Assembly (NCBI GenBank): GCA_045546555.1
Contig: JAZQCY010000004.1
Coordinates: 1-6,023, forward strand
Length of the DNA stretch: 6,023 nt
Direction: 5' to 3'
Origin: UMGS172 sp045546555
GTDB lineage: Bacteria; Bacillota; Clostridia; Oscillospirales; Acutalibacteraceae
Part shown: piece after piece, positions 1 through 5,454 of the stretch
How positions within the stretch are numbered: the first letter of the stretch is position 1
Layout of the letters: the number at the start of each line of letters is the position of its first letter
Position numbers and translations under genes: made by a program
Notes under the pieces: model-generated
The model's input: the letters and a program-made list of their open reading frames with translations, nothing else
Databases searched by the model: none
What the model was told of the DNA's origin: nothing

Positions 1-1839
1 GGTTGCGGAGATACTTGTGTTATCGCCTCTGAAGTCGATACCGTTGTAGCCTGCTGCAGCGAGCTTGAAATTAAAGGTATGGCTTATGGTAGTGGCGGAC
101 TCGATCACGGGGATGATGCTGTGACCGTGTGCAGCGTCAGAGCCGGTCTTTCTCGAACCCGCAGAGCCGGCAAAGTCAGCACAGGTGTAGATAGTTGTGA
201 ACTGCTTGTCATTGGAATCAATAACAAAGGTGATCTTATACTTTGCGCCATCCTTGAACTGATAGAAGGCCGACTTATCGGTATCGGAAATATCAGCATC
301 ATAAGAAGGGATCATAAAGCCAACGGTATTGATACCTACTGCAGTAAGAGTTCCTTTAACACTATCGACAGTTGCAGAGGATATGTTATGGCCGTAGTTC
401 TTGGCGTAAGAGCCTCTCTGATTAAAGTCGATAACGACGGAAGGATACTTAGCATAAACGTTGCCGCTCTGAGTGGGGACCGTATCGCCGAGAGCAGTGT
501 TGAAGCTAGGATCGGCATACCAGCCCATAAAGTTTTCGTCGGTTTCAACGGTATGCTCGCTCTTGTTACCTTCAACAACAATAGAGGTGCCCTTATAACC
601 GGTCTTAACGGTCAACACGCTACCGTTGTCATTGTAAAGGTTTGTAACAACGTTAGCCATCGAAGAGCCTGCAATAGTGAAGGACTCGATCTCGATAGCA
701 TCGGTAGTTGCGGCACTCGAAAGAATAATTCTGGGGTAAGCAGTAGTCACACCGTCATTAAGCTCGGGTGTGAAGGTGCCGGTGAGATATCTCCACTGGG
801 TGACCTGTGCGCCGGTGGTCTTCTCAGCCTTTACAACGGTACTCTCTTTCGAGGTATCGGAGACACCGTTCTTTGCATAGCCAACACCAACGGTTACCCA
901 GTTGGAGTTACTTACAACTCTGTACTTAAGTGCAAAGGTATAGCTGTTGCCTGCATACATAGCAACTCTGCTACCGCCGTTGTTAACAACACATCTGTGT
1001 CTTACCCAATAGCTACCGCCGGTAGCAAAATCGGAAGCGTTACCGCCGGACAGAACAAGGTTACCGGTGGCCTCATCAAGCTTACCGGCCATACCCGAAC
1101 CGTAAACGCTGGCAGTACCGACAGCGTGGTCAAGGGTCTTTTGCATATTGGTGGTAACGTCAACAAGTGTGTTATCACCTGCGTCGGTCTCTTCAACAAT
1201 GTTGAAGTTTCTCATATAACCCTCAGCACCAACAGAATTGTAGAAGGTTACATAGATATTGTTAAGGGTAGCGACAACGTTGGTATCAACGATATCAGCT
1301 CCGGTCTCGGGATCCTGACCGGTAACAACATCCTCGGTAACTACATAAGGATTGGCCTTGAAGTGGATAGCTGCAGTACGCCATACACCGTCAATATTGC
1401 CGCCCTCGATATCATTGATGGCCCAGGTCTTCTTTGCGGAAGCGGGTTGTCTGCCGTGGCCGCCGGTATCGGTCAGACCGTAGTACAGCTCGAAGCCTAA
1501 GTTGGTTGCGTCATTGCCTACTGCATCAACTCTGTAATCAAAGGTGATGGTGTAGAACTTATCCTTCTCAACCACAAAGGGCTTGGAAGTATCAGCAGGG
1601 TCAGCCAGACGGTAATTGTAACGTCCGTTACCGTAAGGCATCTTGATGACGATCTCGCTGGGATCATCGGGATTTTCTACGAGGAAGCGATCTTCTGCAT
1701 AGCTTCCGCTGTAGATGCCGTGATCCTTATAGGTCGTGGTTTCTTCGGCCGAAGCAGTGGTCATCACAACTGTGCACAATGATACTACCATTATGACAGC
1801 AAGCAAAACACTGACAGCCTTTTTGAATGTGTTTTTCAT
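1..1839 (-). CDS. Large secreted protein with beta-sandwich-like modules and an InlB-type repeat (3' end outside window)
   Basis: The minus strand is open for 613 codons from the ATG at 1839 to the left edge with no stop, so the C-terminus is missing. An AAAGGAG ribosome site (1849-1855) lies 9 nt before the ATG. The protein starts with a classic signal peptide: Lys residues at 2, 6 and 7, a hydrophobic core at about 8-28, and a likely cleavage after the Ala-Ser-Ala at 29-31. Three regions rich in beta-strand-like, aromatic and Gly/Asn sequence follow (about 35-215, 216-400 and 467-613). The first two resemble carbohydrate-binding jelly-roll modules, with 'YTFALKYRVV' and 'WRYLTGTFTPEL' typical of that fold. 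Between the second and third, about 405-465, is a Listeria-Bacteroides (InlB B / Flg_new) type repeat with GWYADPSFN at 439 and YAKY at 462-465. No catalytic domain is visible in this part. It is probably a surface or extracellular protein that binds polysaccharide or mediates adhesion; the module assignment is by eye. It is transcribed alone, behind the terminator of the preceding gene. Confidence 0.85.
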   Translation of the reverse strand, partial: MKNTFKKAVSVLLAVIMVVSLCTVVMTTASAEETTTYKDHGIYSGSYAEDRFLVENPDDPSEIVIKMPYGNGRYNYRLADPADTSKPFVVEKDKFYTITFDYRVDAVGNDATNLGFELYYGLTDTGGHGRQPASAKKTWAINDIEGGNIDGVWRTAAIHFKANPYVVTEDVVTGQDPETGADIVDTNVVATLNNIYVTFYNSVGAEGYMRNFNIVEETDAGDNTLVDVTTNMQKTLDHAVGTASVYGSGMAGKLDEATGNLVLSGGNASDFATGGSYWVRHRCVVNNGGSRVAMYAGNSYTFALKYRVVSNSNWVTVGVGYAKNGVSDTSKESTVVKAEKTTGAQVTQWRYLTGTFTPELNDGVTTAYPRIILSSAATTDAIEIESFTIAGSSMANVVTNLYNDNGSVLTVKTGYKGTSIVVEGNKSEHTVETDENFMGWYADPSFNTALGDTVPTQSGNVYAKYPSVVIDFNQRGSYAKNYGHNISSATVDSVKGTLTAVGINTVGFMIPSYDADISDTDKSAFYQFKDGAKYKITFVIDSNDKQFTTIYTCADFAGSAGSRKTGSDAAHGHSIIPVIESATTISHTFNFKLAAAGYNGIDFRGDNTSISAT

Positions 1840-1909
1840 AAAAGTATTCTCCTTTACTTAGAATTTTTGCCAAGGGGTATATGTATACTAAGATACTTTT
1901 ACATAAAAC

Positions 1910-1938
1910 ATATTACCATATATGAAATTTATGCGCAA
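1910..1938 (-). promoter_or_regulatory. Candidate promoter of the secreted protein gene
   Basis: On the minus strand TTGCGC (1933-1938) and TAATAT (1910-1915) are separated by 17 nt, each matching 4 of 6 sigma-A consensus bases. This would give a leader of about 65 nt before the ATG at 1839. The region is very AT-rich, so other placements are possible. Some promoter is expected here, because a terminator closes the upstream gene at 2009-2041. Confidence 0.35.
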
Positions 1939-2008
1939 TCATATCACTTGACATTATGCTCATTTTTGTTAAATTTTGTTTGGAATCGTGACCGATTTTG
2001 TTACATAT

Positions 2009-2041
2009 AAAAACCACCCACAGCGCTTTGGCTATGGGTGG
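2009..2041 (-). terminator. Intrinsic terminator after the ComEA-like gene
   Basis: Arms CCACCCA (2014-2020) and TGGGTGG (2035-2041) pair perfectly. They extend through one C-A mismatch to AGC/GCT, leaving a 6-nt loop. On the minus strand the stem is followed by five T residues (2009-2013). It lies 10 nt beyond the stop codon at 2052 and separates this gene from the secreted protein gene. Confidence 0.9.
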
Positions 2042-2051
2042 CATTTAAAAA

Positions 2052-2459
2052 CTATTCAGCTGTAATATAATCCTTGATTTTTTCATAGGTCTTCTCACCT
2101 ATTCCGCTGACGTTCATTATATCGGCGGGTGAATTGAACCTGCTTTCGGTTTCACGGTATTTAACGATTGCTTCAGCCTTAGAGGGACCAATGCCCGGCA
2201 AAGCATCAAGCTCATCCACAGTTGCGGTGTTGATGTTTATCTTATCGGATATCGTTTGCGAGCTGTCACCGTCGTTTTCGGTCACCGAATCGGTCTTGCT
2301 TGAGGTTATAAACTGAAACGAGGTCACGTCACCCGTATCGGTATCATCCTCGACGTAGTTCCACTTGAAGGCAAAAGCAACAACTATTCCCGCAAAGACA
2401 AGAAACACAGCAAACAGTATCAGCTTTTCGACAAGGGTCTTGCTTTTATTTTCGGACAT
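2052..2459 (-). CDS. Short ComEA-like membrane-anchored helix-hairpin-helix protein
   Basis: 135 residues. A membrane helix at about 13-31 is followed by an acidic, Ser/Thr-rich linker (35-72) and then by a ComEA-type tandem helix-hairpin-helix domain (74-133): 'ININTATVDELDALPGIG' with the second hairpin at 'VSGIGEKTYEKI'. In ComEA this domain binds double-stranded DNA at the outer face of the membrane and hands it to the ComEC channel during DNA uptake. The usual Firmicutes ComEA is about 200 residues with an SLBB domain between helix and HhH; here only a linker of about 40 residues is present. The role in competence is therefore plausible but not proven. The ATG at 2459 is preferred because GGAG lies 6 nt upstream. 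A GTG at 2495, which would add 12 residues, sits in the loop of the upstream terminator hairpin and has no ribosome site. No comEC or other competence gene is in the window. The gene follows the G5/3D gene by 56 nt and probably depends on readthrough from it. Confidence 0.85.
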   Translation of the reverse strand: MSENKSKTLVEKLILFAVFLVFAGIVVAFAFKWNYVEDDTDTGDVTSFQFITSSKTDSVTENDGDSSQTISDKININTATVDELDALPGIGPSKAEAIVKYRETESRFNSPADIMNVSGIGEKTYEKIKDYITAE

Positions 2460-2477
2460 AGTACACTCCAAATAACG

Positions 2478-2511
2478 AAAAATAAGGACAGACACAATCG
2501 CATCTGTCCTT
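2478..2511 (-). terminator. Terminator or attenuator between the G5/3D and ComEA-like genes
   Basis: A perfect 9-bp stem pairs AAGGACAGA (2484-2492) with TCTGTCCTT (2503-2511) across a 10-nt loop. On the minus strand it is followed by ATTTTT (2478-2483). It starts 4 nt after the stop codon of the G5/3D gene and ends about 18 nt before the ComEA-like ATG. The T-tract is short, so partial readthrough is likely. I see no convincing separate promoter for the downstream gene, which would make this an attenuator inside an operon. Confidence 0.75.
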
Positions 2512-2515
2512 GAAA

Positions 2516-3499
2516 TTAACCTAAAATATAGACGTTAACGGTCTTGACACCCCATGCCTTGCCACAGTTACACTTACTGCCGGTAGGCAATCTGAGGTCA
2601 ACGATACGGCCGCTTCCGTTATAAGCAAATCCGCCTGTATCGGCTGCGATAGCATATCCGTAAACCTTCTTACCGTCGGCCGAAACGATATAAAGCTTGG
2701 TTCCGTAAGGGATCTGCTTGGGGTTAACGGCGACGTAACCGGGACGTGCCGAATTCTTTCCGAAATATGCGGTATGGTTGCTGTCACAGCATCCGCAATA
2801 TGCAGAGGACTTACCCTTGATAACGTCCTTATACTCAACCGGCTGACCCTTTGCGTCAAGCTCGATAGGCTTGGAGGGCTTCAGGGTTGAAATAGCCTTT
2901 ACGTCATCGCTGGTCATAACAGCTTGTGAAGAATGAAGCTTGGTTCCAACCGTTTCGATCTGAGCAACAGGCTCTTTGATAACAGTCTCACTTTCAACCT
3001 CACGGCTCATTTCAATGCCGTTTACTACGGTCACACAGTAAACAACTTCCTTTTGACCGTTCTGACCCTTGGTGGTCTTGCTCTCACCCTTATAAAGCTT
3101 ATCGCTCTTTACGGTTTTGTAAGAGAACTTAATGGTTTCCGAAACGGTCTCATATTTGGTAGTGATAACAACGGGCTGAAGAGTGTACTCCTTGTCCCCG
3201 CTGATAACAGCCGAAACGGTTTCCTCTGCCTTTGGCTCCTCGGTATCGGCCTCGGGCTGCTCATCAGTGACTGTATCCTCAGGCTCATCATCGGTAATAA
3301 CGATATCGGTCGAATCGGTAACCTCTTTACCCTCGCCGTATGCGTTGTTTACCTCGTGAAGGCTATCGGACACGGCAGCAGAGCCGTTGTTCAGAACATA
3401 TCCTGCCACCATGCAAAGAACGGTCACGGTTGCCAAAGCGGCTCTGAGTACCTTCTTTGATGATAAGGCTTTAAGATAGCTTACGATTTTTTCTAACAT
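2516..3499 (-). CDS. Membrane-anchored G5 and 3D domain protein, putative peptidoglycan hydrolase (YabE/RpfB-like)
   Basis: 327 residues. A short cytoplasmic N-terminus and a membrane helix or uncleaved signal (about 17-36) are followed by an acidic Glu/Asp/Thr/Pro-rich spacer (about 56-97), a G5 domain (about 107-186, 'TVSETIKFSY' to 'EVESETVIKEP') and a C-terminal 3D domain (about 231-326). G5 domains occur in cell-wall-associated enzymes. The 3D domain is related to the MltA/Sps lytic transglycosylase fold and is named for three conserved Asp. Here 'IAADTGG' gives Asp287 and 'RIVDLRL' gives Asp301, but the first position, normally Asp in 'AVDP..IPxGT', is Asn259 in 'AVNPKQIPYGT'. Five Cys (235, 237, 238, 310, 312) flank the domain at both ends. 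I chose the ATG at 3499 because GGAG lies 6 nt upstream. An in-frame ATG at 3511 lacks a ribosome site and would add only four residues. Likely role: peptidoglycan remodelling outside the membrane, in B. subtilis YabE style. Activity is uncertain because of the Asn. Confidence 0.88.
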   Translation of the reverse strand: MLEKIVSYLKALSSKKVLRAALATVTVLCMVAGYVLNNGSAAVSDSLHEVNNAYGEGKEVTDSTDIVITDDEPEDTVTDEQPEADTEEPKAEETVSAVISGDKEYTLQPVVITTKYETVSETIKFSYKTVKSDKLYKGESKTTKGQNGQKEVVYCVTVVNGIEMSREVESETVIKEPVAQIETVGTKLHSSQAVMTSDDVKAISTLKPSKPIELDAKGQPVEYKDVIKGKSSAYCGCCDSNHTAYFGKNSARPGYVAVNPKQIPYGTKLYIVSADGKKVYGYAIAADTGGFAYNGSGRIVDLRLPTGSKCNCGKAWGVKTVNVYILG

Positions 3500-3513
3500 G
3501 CAATTCTCCATTC

Positions 3514-3545
3514 GCCGTCTGTTTCATACGGCCGTTTCCGACGGC
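3514..3545 (-). promoter_or_regulatory. GC-rich hairpin in the 5' leader just before the G5/3D gene
   Basis: In an otherwise AT-rich leader, minus-strand GCCGTC and GACGGC (3540-3545 and 3514-3519) pair over a 20-nt loop. A competing small hairpin is GCCGT-CGGAA-ACGGC within 3531-3545. The structure ends a few nt before the GGAG ribosome site, so it could influence translation or mRNA stability. It matches no riboswitch family I recognise. Confidence 0.35.
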
Positions 3546-3595
3546 AGGAATACGGTCTTTAATACACTAAATTGCAAAAGTTTCACAACTTAAAA

Positions 3596-3614
3596 GGTAA
3601 CAAATTTTGTAACC
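3596..3614. repeat. Dyad in the leader of the G5/3D gene (GGTAACAAA / TTTGTAACC)
   Basis: A 19-bp imperfect palindrome with one mismatch per arm, centred on 3605, about 45 bp downstream of the promoter -10. It has no room for an RNA loop, so it would more naturally be a protein-binding site than a hairpin. It shares the GTTACAA element with the palindrome at 3752-3765. Confidence 0.35.
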
Positions 3615-3656
3615 ATCCAAGGACAGTTTACGCCCTTGTTTTGGACAGCAAGAACT

Positions 3657-3684
3657 ATTATAAGCAATTTTTCAGAAAAGTCAA
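3657..3684 (-). promoter_or_regulatory. Sigma-A promoter of the G5/3D gene
   Basis: The minus strand has TTGACT (3679-3684) and a perfect TATAAT (3657-3662) with a 16-nt spacer. Predicted transcription start is near 3650, giving a leader of about 150 nt before the ATG at 3499. It is the only near-consensus minus-strand promoter I found in the 477-bp gap 3500-3976. Confidence 0.75.
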
Positions 3685-3751
3685 CCATAGGGTGTGCATA
3701 TCGTTTGTGCAAAATGACGAAACATTGCTCCAAAAATTGCCTTTTAAGTGG

Positions 3752-3765
3752 TTACAAGATTGTAA
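3752..3765. repeat. Perfect 14-bp palindrome TTACAA-GA-TTGTAA upstream of the G5/3D promoter
   Basis: Perfect inverted repeat centred about 75 bp upstream of the -35 element. Together with the dyad at 3596-3614 and a further TGTAACC near 3800 it makes three TGTAAC-type sites around one promoter. It may be a regulator operator; the protein is unknown. The remainder of 3685-3860 is AT-rich and holds no coding signal that I can support. Confidence 0.35.
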
Positions 3766-3860
3766 TTTTTTCGATTTTCGGGGGTTGTTCACCTATTTAT
3801 GTAACCCAAAAATTGTGCAAACCAACGATTTTTTGTGACACAATTTCACTTTTGCGCTGA

Positions 3861-3883
3861 TTTTAGTTTAAATAAAACTAAAA
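3861..3883. repeat. AT-only palindrome (TTTTAGTTT / AAACTAAAA)
   Basis: A perfect 9-bp inverted repeat with a 5-nt centre, directly after the T-tract of the adjoining terminator as read on the minus strand. With one G-C pair per arm it would be a weak RNA hairpin. It may assist termination or be an operator. Confidence 0.4.
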
Positions 3884-3941
3884 ACGCCCCAAAACGGCAC
3901 ATTTTAAGGATTAAATCCCATAAAACCATCCGTTTTGAGGC
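3880..3941 (-). terminator. Large-hairpin terminator after the phospholipase-like gene
   Basis: Minus-strand arms GCCTCAAAACGG (3930-3941) and CCGTTTTGGGGC (3886-3897) pair over 12 positions, including one U-G wobble that exists only in minus-strand RNA. The 32-nt interior folds further, with TTTTA/TAAAA and a GGAT/ATCC tip. The stem is followed by G and five T residues (3880-3884). It begins about 35 nt after the stop codon at 3977. Confidence 0.7.
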
Positions 3942-3976
3942 AGAAAAAGCGATTTTTTTGATAAAATTATTGATTT

Positions 3977-4594
3977 TTAAGGTTGATTTCCAAAAATTTC
4001 ATCGGCCAACTTGATAATATTTTTGAAAAAGAGCGCCATAAATTCATCATCAACGAATTTTGGCGGATGACCTTCGGGAAGCTTGAGGTCGACCACCCTG
4101 CTTTGCCAAACCTTGACCTCGCCTTCAACAAGCGTACCGACCGTTTGAGGCGGGCAGGACCTCAGCTTGGGCAACACATCATCCGTAAGCCATGGCTCAG
4201 CCGTTTGCAAGCGCTCATAGCCGTAAAGCTCGTTCCAACGTTCGGTCTTCAGCTGCGAGGCTTCGACCCCCGAGCGTTTGAGCAATGCGAACAACGGCAT
4301 ATCAAACTCCTTATCCCACAAAATATCGGTAATTATATGAAGGATATATCCCTTTAAAAAATCCTCATCGGTCTTACCCTTATTATTATTGTAAAACTCA
4401 CGGGCATTTTCGGTCCAAGCATCAAGATCAGCCACCCTTAAATGCGCAGGCCAACGAATTGCCTTGGGTGCGTGACCGTTAATATTAACGCTGTCGGGGC
4501 TTATAGCGCCGAGATATATAGCAGGGCCAAAGCATTCAGAATGCGCTTTATTATAAAGATATACCGCTTTAAGGTGGGTTATCGGTCCCGGCAT
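3977..4594 (-). CDS. Zinc-dependent phospholipase C-like family protein
   Basis: 205 residues. The N-terminus 'MPGPITHLKAVYLYNKA', then 'YLGAISPDSVN' (27-37), His41 and His51, and 'FLKGYILHIITDILWDKEF' (79-97) form the pattern of the Zn_dep_PLPC family (bacterial phospholipase C / S1-P1 nuclease fold). Candidate zinc ligands are His7, Asp34, His41 or His51, His86 and Asp90 (the HxxxD motif). There is no signal peptide, unlike secreted toxin phospholipases, so it is probably a cytoplasmic housekeeping member of unknown substrate. Calling it a phospholipase would overreach. AAGGAG (4602-4607) sits 7 nt before the ATG. It has its own promoter and a 3' terminator and so appears monocistronic. Confidence 0.8.
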   Translation of the reverse strand: MPGPITHLKAVYLYNKAHSECFGPAIYLGAISPDSVNINGHAPKAIRWPAHLRVADLDAWTENAREFYNNNKGKTDEDFLKGYILHIITDILWDKEFDMPLFALLKRSGVEASQLKTERWNELYGYERLQTAEPWLTDDVLPKLRSCPPQTVGTLVEGEVKVWQSRVVDLKLPEGHPPKFVDDEFMALFFKNIIKLADEIFGNQP

Positions 4595-4651
4595 ACTATC
4601 GCTCCTTACAATATATATTATATAGGTTAAATTATCGTTCGACTGTATTGA

Positions 4652-4680
4652 ATTGTATCATACATTATATATACTTTCAA
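4652..4680 (-). promoter_or_regulatory. Sigma-A promoter of the phospholipase-like gene
   Basis: Minus-strand TTGAAA (4675-4680), a 17-nt spacer and TACAAT (4652-4657), with a TG one base before the -10 (extended -10). It lies just past the terminator of the TetR gene, so the two genes are separate transcription units. The leader is about 50 nt and very AT-rich. Confidence 0.75.
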
Positions 4681-4689
4681 CCAAAAATT

Positions 4690-4717
4690 AAAAACCGAAG
4701 ATTATACTTCGGTTTTT
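4690..4717 (-). terminator. Intrinsic terminator after the TetR gene
   Basis: CCGAAG/CTTCGG stem (4695-4700 and 4707-4712) with a 6-nt loop, flanked by AAAAA and TTTTT so that the fold is symmetric and could work in both directions. It lies 7 nt after the stop codon of the minus-strand TetR gene. No plus-strand gene precedes it. Confidence 0.9.
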
Positions 4718-4724
4718 AGGCCAA

Positions 4725-5267
4725 TCATTTATTATCATGGTTAATAAGTGTTGCAATATTGCAAACCGAGACCTTTACCTTCTCGGAAAAATCCTCGGCT
4801 GAAATACATTCTTTTTCGGTCAACCAATTTTGCAGGGTGCTTTTTAGTCCCTCTGCCAAAAAGTCGGCCTGAAACTCGGCAATCTCACTATCATCGGTGG
4901 TGCGATAAAGCTTTTGGGTAAACATAGTCTTGCAGACCGATATAAAATAATCTCTGAAAGAGTTTTGTCCGTCGATCAAAAAGGCGCAACGGTAAAACTC
5001 CTTATTATCGTAAAGGTATTTGCAAAGATCATAAAAGGCATCCCACAAGCTGTGGTACGACTTGGATTTTGAAACGGTCACAAACTCACGCTCAAAGATC
5101 CAATTAACAAGCTCATACTTATCGTGGAAATGGTAGTAAAAGCTTTTGCGGTTCATCTCGCACTTATCGCAGATGTCACCGATACTGATTTTGGAGAAGG
5201 GTTGTTGGCTCATCAGGGATTTAAGCGACGCTGCAAGGGCACGTTTGGTGATATTGGAATCAGCCAT
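4725..5267 (-). CDS. TetR-family transcriptional regulator, DhaS-like type, behind an Mn2+ riboswitch
   Basis: 180 residues. The N-terminal TetR DNA-binding domain covers about 5-58: 'TKRALAASLKSLM' is helix 1, and 'ISIGDICDKCEMNRKSFYYHFHDKYELVNWIF' (27-58) holds the helix-turn-helix and the YYHF...K signature. Cys33 and Cys36 precede the recognition helix. The C-terminal part, with 'CAFLIDGQNSFRDYFISVCKTMF', fits the TetR_C_8/DhaS-like group; some members of that group are activators or sense small ligands. The ATG at 5267 has AAAGGAAG (5274-5281) 6 nt upstream. The gene is alone between its promoter/leader and a terminator at 4690-4717. Its leader carries a yybP-ykoY type manganese riboswitch with a terminator, so Mn2+ is expected to raise its expression. 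It is divergent from a cation P-type ATPase, the most obvious target. The ligand of the protein itself is unknown. Confidence 0.88.
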   Translation of the reverse strand: MADSNITKRALAASLKSLMSQQPFSKISIGDICDKCEMNRKSFYYHFHDKYELVNWIFEREFVTVSKSKSYHSLWDAFYDLCKYLYDNKEFYRCAFLIDGQNSFRDYFISVCKTMFTQKLYRTTDDSEIAEFQADFLAEGLKSTLQNWLTEKECISAEDFSEKVKVSVCNIATLINHDNK

Positions 5268-5286
5268 TTTAAACTTCCTTTCAAAT

Positions 5287-5313
5287 GGTCACGAAAATAA
5301 AAAAGACGTGACC
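5287..5313 (-). promoter_or_regulatory. Alternative hairpin overlapping the riboswitch terminator
   Basis: GGTCACG (minus 5313-5307) pairs perfectly with CGTGACC (5293-5287) around a U-rich 13-nt loop. Its 5' arm uses the 3' arm of the terminator stem, so it can form only when the terminator does not. It could serve as the readthrough-state structure, helping antitermination and leaving the AAAGGAAG ribosome site (5274-5281) free. Confidence 0.5.
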
Positions 5314-5336
5314 TATCATTTTTTGATAAGTCTCGT
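5294..5336 (-). terminator. Riboswitch-controlled intrinsic terminator (expression platform)
   Basis: On the minus strand ACGAGACUUAUCA (5336-5324) pairs with UGAUAGGUCACGU (5318-5306): 13 positions with one A-A mismatch and one U-G wobble, and an AAAAA loop. It is followed by C, six U, A and four U (5305-5294). The 5' arm contains CUUAU (5330-5326), the 3' strand of aptamer stem P1, so P1 and the terminator cannot coexist. Ligand-stabilised P1 would therefore prevent termination, which is the ON logic expected for this riboswitch class. Confidence 0.85.
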
Positions 5337-5408
5337 CATTTAAGATACTGCCAGGAAGAAACTTCCTTGCTGTTGACAGTACCGCACAAGTGCTGACTAC
5401 TCCCCTAT
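5326..5408 (-). promoter_or_regulatory. yybP-ykoY family manganese riboswitch aptamer
   Basis: Read on the minus strand. P1 is AUAGG (5408-5404) with CUUAU (5330-5326). The conserved loop GGGGAGUAG is at 5405-5397. P2 is GCAC-UU-GUGC (5393-5384). P3 is UACUG/CAGUA (5381-5377 with 5350-5346), capped by AGGAAG/CUUCCU over a 3-nt loop. An asymmetric internal loop, UCAACAGCA against GG, separates the two parts of P3. The 3' side carries GACGAGAC before P1 closes. Loop L1, the UCA in the internal loop and the (A/C)GAGAC-type 3' end are the hallmarks of the Mn2+-sensing yybP-ykoY class, in which L1 and L3 dock to hold the metal. Transcription starts only a few nt upstream. The gene controlled is the TetR regulator 58 nt downstream, which is unusual, as the class normally precedes metal transporters. 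Identification is from memory of the consensus, not from a covariance search. Confidence 0.87.
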
Positions 5409-5416
5409 TGCTATTC

Positions 5417-5445
5417 ATTTTAACAAATAAATACAGTTTTGTCAA
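5417..5445 (-). promoter_or_regulatory. Strong sigma-A promoter of the riboswitch-TetR transcript
   Basis: Minus-strand TTGACA (5440-5445, perfect -35), a 17-nt spacer and TAAAAT (5417-5422, 5 of 6). Predicted start is about 5409-5412, directly at the 5' edge of the aptamer. A minus-strand ATG at 5418 overlaps the -10 and so is not in the transcript. Confidence 0.85.
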
Positions 5446-5454
5446 TAAGCCGAT

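Noticed and set aside
79..1500. Long plus-strand open frame (473 codons)
   Set aside because: It lies antisense in exact codon register to the secreted-protein gene, which has a signal peptide, ribosome site and recognisable modules. The plus-strand translation is low-complexity and resembles no domain.
1948..1976. Plus-strand TTGACA at 1948 as a promoter
   Set aside because: No acceptable -10 at 16-18 nt (only AT-rich TAAATT) and no plus-strand gene downstream.
2933..3460. Plus-strand open frame of 175 codons
   Set aside because: Antisense to the G5/3D gene, whose domains and start signals are clear.
3500..3650. c-di-AMP (ydaO) riboswitch in the G5/3D leader
   Set aside because: This class often precedes cell-wall genes of this kind, so I looked for its conserved core, but I see none of it. 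The leader hairpins do not match the class.
3572..3838. Plus-strand open frame of 88 codons in the gap
   Set aside because: No ribosome site and no domain. It reads antisense through the promoter and leader of the G5/3D gene in AT-rich noncoding DNA.
3983..4357. Plus-strand open frame of 124 codons
   Set aside because: Antisense to the phospholipase C-like gene, with no independent start signals.
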